Shown: positions 1 through 11,178 of the stretch, piece after piece
Layout of the letters: each line of letters opens with the position of its first letter
Position numbering within the stretch: position 1 is the stretch's first letter
DNA from: Sipunculus nudus
Lineage: Eukaryota > Annelida > Sipuncula > Golfingiida > Sipunculidae
Length of the DNA stretch: 64,000 bases
Assembly: GCA_026874595.1 (NCBI GenBank)
Contig: CM049321.1
Span: 21,732,979-21,796,978 of the forward strand
Direction of reading: 5' to 3'
Notes under the pieces: generated by a model
Told to the model about the DNA's origin: nothing
The model's input: the letters and a program-made list of their open reading frames with translations, nothing else
Database searches by the model: none
Made by a program: the position numbers and the translations under genes

Positions 1-351
1 TTTGAAGGAAGCCTATACAAAGCTCTCTGTACTTGATAGAAATTAGGCCCGAAAAAATATAAATAAAAAGTAGGTTTCTCGGGCACAGCCCGCGTCAATT
101 TAAACCCCCGCATAGAAAAAAATTATTTTGCTTTTCATCTTTCAAGATGATAAAATAATACAATTTTGATCAGATTTCCTTGGTTATGTAGTGCTTTTAC
201 CTGTTAAGCAAAAACAAAAATGTTATTATCATGTTTTTCCCTGATAATATGACATTATTAGAGAGAGAGAGAGAAATGGAACATGATTACACAGAAAAGT
301 CGGTTTTTGTGTATCCATGTTTCATATCTACATACAAGGAACTAGCCTCTC

Positions 352-357
352 ACCCTC

Positions 358-447
<90 letters not shown>
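352..447. repeat. Compound microsatellite (CT)n-(TA)n
   Basis: An uninterrupted CT dinucleotide run passes directly into a TA dinucleotide run. Simple-sequence repeat seen directly. Confidence 0.97.
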
Positions 448-449
<2 letters not shown>

Positions 450-1170
450 GATTTCAACAAAACATTTGAAAATGCCAACCTACGATTTATATTGAGGTCA
501 TGCAATAAATAATAAACTTGAATAATACTGAAAAAGATATTACAAAATAACTAGGGTTTCCTTCTCATTACATTGTCAGCTATGTGTCCATGTTTGTATA
601 CGTATCGGTCGTCACTCCTCTTATCACAGACCGGTCACAGAGGGAGCGGTTATTTATCAATTTACCATCTGCCGTTACCTTATATTATATACATGTATAT
701 TTATCTTCCGTACATGGTCGACCCAACTCCACCAGGTGGCGTAAACACTACTGTACCACTGCCTTCCATTATGCACATGATGCAATTAAATTGTCTGAAC
801 AGTTTATACCCTTGACTTTATTAATAGGACTTCATTTTTGCACACGATAAAAATTTTGCATGCGAAATATATTTTGCAGAACAACTTACTTTTTGATTGT
901 TTATGCAGGTTATTTTTTTTTTTTTTGGCGACTCACACGATCCAATCAAAATGCATTGATGTGGACACGAAGGCTCCCATGCAGTCATTTGGTGCGTCTG
1001 CTCCTATTGGCTGTGTTTTATTAATTTTCATTAGTCAGGTTACAGAAGATATAGAGTAGTGAATGGTTTGGTTTGCTCTGATTGGCTCTAGCCATTGTGC
1101 CAGGTGACAGTGATTTTCATATAATTTTAGGAGAATTAAAAAAATGACAATATCGGTCAATCAAATATAT

Positions 1171-1363
1171 ATGCCCCTCCCCCTTTCAGCCGCTGCAACC
1201 TGTTTAAAAAGGTTTCAGACCAATTTTTGCTACCTGGAACTCCCCCCCCCCCCCGGGCCCCCTATTCCCCTACCTTTCCGAACCTGCGGACCTATTCTTA
1301 GGTTTTGCCATAGGTCGTCCTGAATTGGACCCCTTCTTTTCCTTAATGCTTGATCCGCCCCTA
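1171..1363 (-). repeat. Dispersed poly-G/C element, copy 1
   Basis: Read on the minus strand it starts GGGGCGGATCAAGC and continues to a homopolymer C/G tract. Two further copies with the same order of motifs (GGGGCGGAYCCAG, AAAAGGGG, AACCTG/GGTT, poly-G) are at 34000-34195 and 43425-43626. Short matching ends are at about 13670-13706 and 39855-39900. A short non-autonomous element or SINE-like repeat is likely. No terminal duplication was identified. Confidence 0.55.
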
Positions 1364-1449
1364 CTTTTTATTTCAGGTTATCCATAATGTTTTCACCCAT
1401 TTTGTGCAGTTGTGTCTTTAGAGAGCTCTTTGTATAATTTCGCATAAAA

Positions 1450-1451
<2 letters not shown>

Positions 1452-1504
<53 letters not shown>
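1452..1504. repeat. (TA)n microsatellite
   Basis: Uninterrupted TA dinucleotide tract. Confidence 0.97.
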
Positions 1505-1507
<3 letters not shown>

Positions 1508-1755
1508 CTGCAAATGCCTTTATTTGCAAAGACCGTCACAAGCCGTACGTGGTGTCAGGGTCGATAAAGTCATTGTTGACGCAGATCGTAAGTGGTGGTT
1601 GGGTCATATACTATACCTGGTCATTAAGTGTTAAAACTCGCCTGGGAATACGTGCCTCGTTCACATCGGGAACACTTGTGCTAAAATAAAACGCACGAAA
1701 GGACCTGCATGTTGATAACTAAACACATAAGGGCCGAGGTTTGGTCTACACATAG

Positions 1756-1762
1756 ATAAAAA
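1756..1762 (+). promoter_or_regulatory. Possible TATA-like box of the first gene
   Basis: ATAAAAA lies 67-73 bases upstream of the favoured ATG at 1829. A start of transcription about 30 bases downstream would give a short leader and would place the in-frame ATG at 1790 almost at the cap. The call rests on sequence resemblance only. Confidence 0.25.
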
Positions 1763-1828
1763 CCGAGTCGGATAACAGACTGTAAACCAGTGACAACTCA
1801 CCATAACGAACGCCGCAGGAGAAAAAAA

Positions 1829-1871
1829 ATGGTTCTTCCAGTTGGATTTTTCCTCTTCTTTGCCATCACAG
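1829..1871 (+). CDS. First gene, exon 1: signal peptide
   Basis: It encodes a 14-residue hydrophobic leader plus the first base of a glycine codon. The donor is CACAG|GTCAGT, a good match to consensus, leaving phase 1. A (TA)n tract starts 11 bases into the intron. Confidence 0.65.
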
Positions 1872-1878
1872 GTCAGTT

Positions 1879-1946
<68 letters not shown>

Positions 1947-3136
1947 TTAAATATTATATTTTAAATATACATCACAATATAGAACTCCCCGTGGTACATA
2001 TATTTGTCACACTAAATATATATTATATATTATATATTATATATTATATATTATATATTATATATTATATATTATATATTATATATTATATATTATATAT
2101 TATATATTATATATATAATACAAATATTTGTTACACCAAATATATATTATATATTATGTATTATATATTATATATATAATATATATAATATATATATATA
2201 TTATATATTATATATATAATATATAATATATATTTGTGTGTGACAAATATTTGTACCACGGGGAGCTCTACATTGTGATGTATATATTTAAAATATAATA
2301 TTTAAATGCGAAAATTACCTCCAAACTCATATGTATATAGCAACAGTTTTAATACAACATAAAGAGAAGGTTATATTTGTTAATACACCGTCAGTGCGAA
2401 TTTTTGTGCATGCTCGCAAACGTCTTGCATTTTTGTTCAGCTAACGCTGTCCCACTTCATTTATAAACAGTTAAATATTCGTTATGTGAAAACATCGTGG
2501 TTTCGACACTTGTTCGTAAGCGGGATTAATATTATAATAGTGTAACTAGGGTTTACCGGGACCTCGAGTATTGTCATGGAAGAAGAGTATTCGACTTAAG
2601 CGAGTTCGTTATATAGCGAAGTTTTTCAGTAATATATATATATATATATATATATATGAGAATAAACTAACTTAATGAATAACGTGAAGAAAAGGCACTC
2701 AAGGAAAGCTAATGAACCCAATATTAAAGATTATATAATTTGCATTGGAATAAGGCATCAATATATAACATTATCTGCACGCAAACGGCCACCCCTACAA
2801 TTGTAATCTATATCGGAACGACTATCTCCGCCGTCCCCCCAACCCCACCCCAACGCGTGCACGTCATTGTTTTTCAAGGTCACAGTATCAAGGTCTGCTG
2901 AAGTCACACAATCGGCTCCCACAAATGTATTAAGTTTAATATATAACATATATATGTATATATATGTAATATATATAAACGTATAATTGAAATTCCGCAT
3001 ATTACAGTTTTGATTTCCACCAGTATAGGATTTGAAATTCTACCATTAGATAATTGAATTATAATCTACATACCGCTAGAAATCAAAATTTTAAACTCTA
3101 TCGTAAGGATTGAAAATCTATCCAAATTTTAATCTC

Positions 3137-3207
<71 letters not shown>

Positions 3208-3343
3208 TTATATATATATAAATCAGCACCATATAAAATGGAATTTGCAGGCAGTTCTCTGATGATTGTTTGCCCGGAGTTACATAAAATGGTCACCAAA
3301 ATGTGACGTCATGTGATGTCAAATATATACGTATATATGAATG

Positions 3344-3405
<62 letters not shown>

Positions 3406-4090
3406 CCTTGAAATTGCGAACACCAACGGGTATATATACATATACACGTAATGGTTACTTAATGATCGACCTGTTGATGTTAAATAAAAATACGTGAGGA
3501 TATATAATCATATATATATATGTGTTTGTGTGTATGTTTTATTTATTTTTGTAAATTCCTATGATTATTTTATCAATTGAAATTTATCATTTGCTTATTT
3601 TTATGTTTATTTTAAAAAAAGATTAAACCGATAATAATATCGATTTGTTGAACAGATCTAGTTGTCCCCCGCCTCTAATAGAAGTAGCTGCAGCATTTTT
3701 TTTTATACCAGTAGCCATACAGCCCCTTACATAACTATACATTCACGATACACAATTATATTTTACAAAATATTGAGCATTGTAGCATTCATTATAATTT
3801 CTCATAGTTTTTTCACTCTTTGTTTTTTTAATCTCGTTAGGGGCGTATTCATAGGGGGTGCAAAGAGGCGCCCCCTTTTATTCTGCTAATACGTATGCAA
3901 GCCAACTACTGGCAAGTGTTATGTTTGTTAACTCACATTTATTTTATGTTCCTTGTTAAGTATGTACACACTTGGATAAAATATGGCGTAAAGAAAATAC
4001 ATATTTTTATGTTTATCTATGCATGAGTGTGGTAATGTTTGTCCAACGTGGAAAAGAAAGAACAAAAGCTTAGCAAGATATTGTTTGTTA

Positions 4091-4126
<36 letters not shown>

Positions 4127-7100
4127 TTAATAATGTATATATATATTATCAGTTCTAAAGGTTCCCAGTTGACCTAAAGAAAAACTATTTTTGTTGTATT
4201 TGTTAAAATTTTGTGAAGAAAGAACAAAAGCTGAAATGTAAATATTAAGAGTGCCAGACTTAGTAAATTTTTAAAATAAATATAAACAGTAAAGGTATTA
4301 CTTTAAAACATTTCTCTCGTGTTTTTTTTTTTTTTTTTTTTTTTTACTATCTCTCTTTTCTATTTTGTTGTGTGCAGAAGTGAAGTTCCAAATGCTATGA
4401 TTTTCCTGGAATGGACAGACAAGAATCTTTCGCTCAAATACATACTCAAGTCCACAAACCCTATCATAAAAGTTTGGACTCTTTGGATAAAGCAATCTTA
4501 CTTCTCATTTAATTGTGCCCTAATTATGTGTCTCCTTGTATCCTTTTCAAGTATGGTCGGTACACAGAAATTCCAAATTAATATTGGCTCGTTTAATGTT
4601 AGAGGGGTTATGCCCAGTACACGTTATCTGTGCCATATACTAGACATGTATGATTTAGACTTTTGTTTTATTGCTGAGCATTGGCTATACCCAGACACAT
4701 TGTCTTATCTGTCGTCCATACACGGTGATTATCTATGTCATGCAATTTCTGACAGCACGTTAAATCCTTACCAGGAATTCAGACGAGGCAAAGGTGGTGT
4801 AGCGTTTTTGTGGCGAAAGCATCTTCCTGGAGTAATGCCAATATCAGACATTGATAATGATCGCATAATTGGTGTCCAATACAGTCACCTTTGACAGATT
4901 CAGTGACATAAAATAGTTAAAGGGACATAATCAGGAGCAATATTATTCCTATTCTTTCACACTATCAGTTCAGTTCTGCTTGAACAAATGTTTCCAAGCA
5001 AAACCGTTCCAGCACACAGTCTTATTTCCTCGCTTACGACTGTTCAACACCTTATTATAGCCCTGGGTGTTGGTAAACACAGACTGTTTACCATAACAAG
5101 GCCGCGTGTGTGGAGGTCCGATTTAGAGGGGCAACACGCGGTGTTTCAGCCAGCGGAAACATGTATCACATTTTTGGGGCCAAGACATCCCCTGTTTTGC
5201 ACGTGTTGTGGCTCCGCGCAGCACACGGCCCGATGCACTGTGTTTATGTTTACACCTGCGACCGCGCTTTTTTACTGTTTTTAACACTCGTTTACAGGAG
5301 TAAGCAAATGGTTTCAAGACATTATTTTGGCAGGTAAAGATTTATTTTAAGGGAAAGAAGCTATTTTTTGTGTTAACTCAACATGCTGTATAGGTGATTG
5401 GGCCCCTTTAATCCATTTCAGTTCTTTTACATGTGTGCTGGCCATCTTCCAATTAAAATTTACAATTTCGTGACAACACTTCACTTATTGATGCCTGTAT
5501 TTTTCTGTTGTTTAAATAATGCATTATATATAGATGAGGGCCCCACGGTTAACATAATGAACAACTTGAACTGGATACCTTACAAAATTACAAATAATAA
5601 TCACAATAATAATGCACGAACTAACAATATTTGATATGTTCAGTAGGAGACAATTTTACAGCCACGCAGTGTGTTCAAAAAAAGTTTAAATATGCTTGCT
5701 TCCTACTAATAGGGCTTTTTATGTGACATGTCAAAAAGACGCATAACGGCTCCTTCCCGACTCTAGGGCTGCGCCCCCTCTATTTTCAAATCCTGAATAC
5801 GCCACTGCTCGTCCTGTCGATTTCACAAAAAATGTGACGTCATGTGTCGCTTTATAATGATGGTATATCTTCTGACACATGACGTCACAGTTTTGGTGAC
5901 CAATCACATTGTTCTCTCGCCTTCGAGCCAAGGCTCCGGTTGCCTCAGGTAAAAAAAAAAGGTTGGTTCCTCCGGCACCGCCCTCGTTAATGTCCATCCT
6001 CCACCCCACCCCACCACCTCCACAACCAGATCACAATTTTTTTTATTATCAGTTGAAATTAAGTAAATTTGTGCTCTTATATATATCTATAAATCTAACA
6101 TGGGACTGCTCTTATATTATTATTTGTTTTTATTAATGGCTTGAAACATATATTTCAGTATATACTTAACAGAAGTTGGGCATTTGCACAAAGCTGTGGC
6201 AAGGATATCATGGTCGTGCTTCAGACGCATGTAAATATATCAGTATAAAAAAAACTGTTATGCTGAAAGTGCACAAATTTGTGCCAGTATGTCAAACGTG
6301 ATATGCGAGTTATCTTATCAAAAAGCATGTTGTTTCATTATAACAAGGGTGTCAAACACCTGGGCTGGCCAGCAATGGTTTCAAAGTCAAGGTATATAGT
6401 TCACACCGTCTGGAATCTGCGACAGGATATAATGTTTTAGGTTCCGCCTGTGTGTATTCATGACTATTAATGGTACCGGTACATAAACATTTTCATTAAA
6501 GCATGCATAACTCACGCCATAAATAATTTTGGCTTAATGAAAAGTTTTCAAACAAAACTATTCCAGCACATGGAATTACTCTCTCCAAATAAACTGTCCT
6601 AGATGTTATTATAATTAACCTAACCAGCCCAGCTCTAATGCTCCGCCCCCTTGACATAATTGAGCTAATGAGCCCCTAAATCGCTCCTACAAAGGTTTTC
6701 CATACATATGGACATATTATAAGTGATTTATGTAAATTAAGCACTGTCACAGAACTGCATTTGCAGAAAAATTATATTAAATTGCTACATTTGAGTACAG
6801 TGAAACCTCGTTGTGTCGAAGTCGAAGGGACCCTCAGAAAACTTCGACACTTCCGAAGTTCAACACAAGCGGGTTTTATTTGGTTTTAATTTAACTAGAG
6901 TTGTCCGGAATGTCGAGTCTGTAATTTCGACATAAGCGGGGTATTCGACTTAAGCGAGTTCGACACAACGTGGTTTCACTGTATTTATTTCAATGTTTTA
7001 TGTTTTAAATCAACAAAGTTATAGCCATTTATTCAATCATCAGAGTAACTGGATAATAAACACAGGTTGCCAAGGAAATCAACGATTTTGAACCATTTTG

Positions 7101-8582
7101 GTCCACTGACCAGCTGGGCATACAGCAAATTTGGATGCAGCACCTTTTAGTGCCCATGAATCGACTGTTTGCCATGCATTAACACGAATTCCCTCCAGGA
7201 TCAAGCTTTTTGTAAAAATGACCTTGCCTAATTAGTGACCTCACAAAGACGTTGCAAAGGTTTATCGCGTATGACATCGCATTGACTGACGTCATCAGCT
7301 GGAATTGCTATATCTCTGTTCTCCAGTGCTGGATATATCGCAATCTTTGTGAAGTGTCTTGTTATATTTTGCATTATATAACTCATACGAATTCAACGCA
7401 AGATTATTATTATTATTCTCTCAGCATTCGGCTGAAATACTCCTGCAACCTTCGGCTTAACATTTTACTATACTGTCTCCTTTGTATAAAAAAAATATCC
7501 CTGAAAAACATGCTGACAGGGGTACTGGATGAGACTACGAGTGTTCTGTTTGGGAGAGTCTCCCAGATTATGCAAATGTTCGCTTGTCAAGTGATTGACT
7601 GTTTTAATGGTATATTGTTTGGTGCTCGCAAACTGTTCTGCTCATGATTATTCATTAAACGAATAATCGATTCAGGTTACATAGATTTCATGTTTACTTC
7701 AATTCTGTGCATGAGCAAACTCACACCCACACCCAGGACCCGCAGGTGCGGTAGACACCGGGCCTGGGTGACACCAGGATATAAAAATGAAAGGAAGCGA
7801 GTGCTACCGCCCTGTCAAGTAGTCCCAAACCGAAATGGAAACTCTACAGGTGTACATACTTAGTTAAACTTAGTTAAGTAAGCATTAACAATGGAGGTGA
7901 AGTGTGTCTTTTTACAATTACAAGGCTGCATGACCAGAGGTCCAATCATGTGTATACGCACGACAACTCAAAAAAAAAAAATTGAGACGAAGCAAAACAT
8001 AAGAAAGACATGAAACACGCCGATGGAAACACAGGAGAAGCACCTGTTTGAAGTTTGAAAAATATTGATTGTTTTTTGCGTAGCGCAGCACGGCTATCAA
8101 GACTGGTGACGTACGCGGTATGTTAATAATTTACACCACTGTTCGCGCCCCCGCGCCCCTCCCCCGGTGCAAGCTTTATTCAACTTGCATACAGGAATAA
8201 ACAAACTGGTTTTGAAGAAAATATTGGCAGATACCATATGATTATATGTTTACTTCATTTTTTTACATATATTTTAATGTATATTTCATGTACATTTAAC
8301 ATCGCCGGCATGAGGTTGATTGCAGAGTCTAAATCTACGTTCTAAAGAGTCGGTTATGTCGTTCACTACTGGGATTTAAATATAAAAGGAATTGATGCGA
8401 ATTCATTATTATTCTATACTATTCTTTATTCGACATTATTCTTTAAAGCGGACTGCCTCAGATCAGGAGCGTAGCAAGGATTTACCAAAGGGGTGCGGAG
8501 GTTGGGGTGAGGGGTGGTGGGGTTTAGGGGTGATGGGATTTAGATATGGCTGCAGGCATACCGTCTGGGCAAATCGTCCACA

Positions 8583-8647
<65 letters not shown>

Positions 8648-10226
8648 GTATTTCTACAGAAAACGTCGCATTTCAAGGGTTTTCTTGGTGATTTTTTTTT
8701 AATCTTGATTTTGATATAACAAAACTTAATTTGTAGAAAAATATCGTTAGAATTGTAAAATAATGCAAGTAGTGCACTTTTCAGTTTCCCTTTTTTATAA
8801 ATAGTCCAGGTAAGGGGAAAATATGAACCTTTTTCTCGACACCGTTACACGCAGTAAAATCTCACTTGCACAATTCAGAAATTGTTTTGACTAGATTTTT
8901 TGTGATTTTAGATAAAATTAAAATTAATAGCCTTTGATAAAATCAAAACATAAATTTCAGTTATGAATTTAACAAAAAAAAAGTGTGTAAAAAAGAACAT
9001 ATTTTCTTCTTTTTAATTAACTTTTGAAAACAAAAATTGTCTCTATTCCTATTTTTGCTTCCAGAGGAGTGCATTTGCAGGGATTTACAGGACAAAGTAC
9101 TTTGGTACATCTACCTTCAGAATTTGAGTCGAAATACCTTGTTAATTTTTTTGAATGCACAGAAAATAAAATTTAAACATGGTTTTAAATCCTCCAGGTA
9201 TAGGTGTTGAGCATAGATAACGGTGTTGAGCATAGGTAACGGAGTCGAGCTTCTGAAGTAAAAATAACCGTAGTGACTACTTGAATACCAGTATTATGTA
9301 TTAAAACAAGCAAATGCCTGTTTGAATAGAAGAAACGCAAATGTTTAAAATATTTAGTCCAAAATATGTTTCAAATTCTATTTCAATAATTTGGATTTAA
9401 TACCAAGTTCTCGACACCGTTACCTTTCTCTCGACACCGTTATTTTTCATGCAGGTAACAGTTTCGAGTGGTAACGGTGCTGAGTTTTTTTCATCTATAC
9501 GTCAAATGCAGGACAAAAATTACTTCCATACCGTCCCTAAGAAGGCAGCACGAGTTATCACTATATGAACAACAAGAGGAAGCCATTTTCGAAGTGTTAT
9601 ATGTGACGGTTAATTTTTCGCAGGTGTAACGGTGTCGAGTCCAAATAAACATACAGTGATTTTTTTAACCCTTTAATGATTAACAGAGAACACTGATATG
9701 ACAGTTACTTAATTTAATTGTGGATTATGTGTACAAAATTTCCTGAACTCTAATAAACGCTGCTCCCTGCATCAGCAAAGTGGTTTCTGTTCACGCGCTG
9801 CAAGGTCAAAAAGTCAGGTAACGGTGCCGAGTATATTTTGGGAGACATACTTTTTATATCCAAATTTTTGTATTAAAAACAAAACGGTCAGGAAAAATCA
9901 AGCAAAAATATCATCTTAATAAACTTTCACCGCTGTGACAACATGGAAAACAAAATCTATATAATTGGAACAGTGGTTACAGAAAAACGCTGTTTTGAAT
10001 TTAAGATCCGAGAGAAAGGGACAACGGAAATTTAAGGGTATTGTAACATTTGCAGCTTTTTTCTGTATGTATTTCTGCCCCGATTTAAATTATTTTTATC
10101 TCATAATAATGGTTATATCTTTAGCAACAATCTGAATGGTTATTCATGTCATTTTTAGCATTTGCTAATTTCTCAGTAACAAATATAGTTTCGGGACATG
10201 AAATGCGACATTTTTTGTAGAAATAC

Positions 10227-10305
<79 letters not shown>

Positions 10306-11124
10306 TGTGTGTAACTGTGTACCATTAAAATAGATTGTTTGTGTCAAAATGTGTGAGACAGTCGAGATTGAAGTGAACGGACATTTTAGATTCTGCCGAG
10401 AAGCAGCCTAGAATTTATTCTAGTAATTCTTGTAATATTTTTACAACTCAAAAGCTTAAACAGATGTCATCTCATAAAAGAAAACTAACAATGGGTGAAA
10501 AAAATTATCTTTTACAATTAATTAATCATTGATATTAGTTTGGGTGCATAATTACTTTTTCTCCAGCTTCTTCTTTATCTCATGACAGATACAGAAAAAA
10601 CATCACCCGGACAGATCTCTCTGTATAAATTGTTTCAGATGAAAGTGCAGCCTCTGTGTCATTCCCCTGACTACGTCCCTGCAGCAGGTTACCACCAAGT
10701 CAATATGTCACTAAAATATGGTTGATGAAATTTATATATAGAAAAAAAATTAATAGAGAAAAGACCGATTGTGGTTACACCTAGTGTAAGAATCGGAAAC
10801 AAACCATTAACAATGTACCGACCATGTTCCTGCTGTTGTATACTGTGATATACTCTAAAAAAATATTTAATTTATACCTTAACGTCTTAAAATCCCCTTT
10901 TGAGAAAATTTGTTATTAATTTATTTATTTTGTATTTTTGTGTTTCAGGTCTGAGGGCAAAAGGTGCGAATGCCGCCGCAATTAGGTCCAAATTGCCCGC
11001 CAGGTGGGGCCCATGGCCATATGAATCATGCGCATGGGTAGAAGTGACGTCACATATCGATGACCCAGGGGCTCGTGATCAAGTCTGGTGTTTCGGCATG
11101 TATACCAAAAATCAAGTACAGTTG

Positions 11125-11178
<54 letters not shown>

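Larger units (their letters stand above)
1..1748. other. Upstream non-coding region
   Basis: I see no gene here. The stretch holds a short GA run near 260-275, a (CT)n to (TA)n compound microsatellite at 352-447, a poly-C dispersed repeat at 1171-1363 and a (TA)n tract at 1452-1504. The short open frames at 231-512, 573-850 and 838-1059 are microsatellite-driven or have no domain or codon signature, so I do not call them. Confidence 0.6.

Noticed and set aside
1790-1828. Upstream in-frame ATG giving a basic N-terminal extension to the first gene
   Set aside because: It would bury the hydrophobic leader behind MTTHHNERRRRKK; the ATG at 1829 gives a standard signal peptide. Not excluded.
5123-5317. 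Overlapping open frames on both strands at 4988-5337
   Set aside because: GC-rich dispersed-repeat sequence with no domain; frames on both strands are equally plausible by chance.
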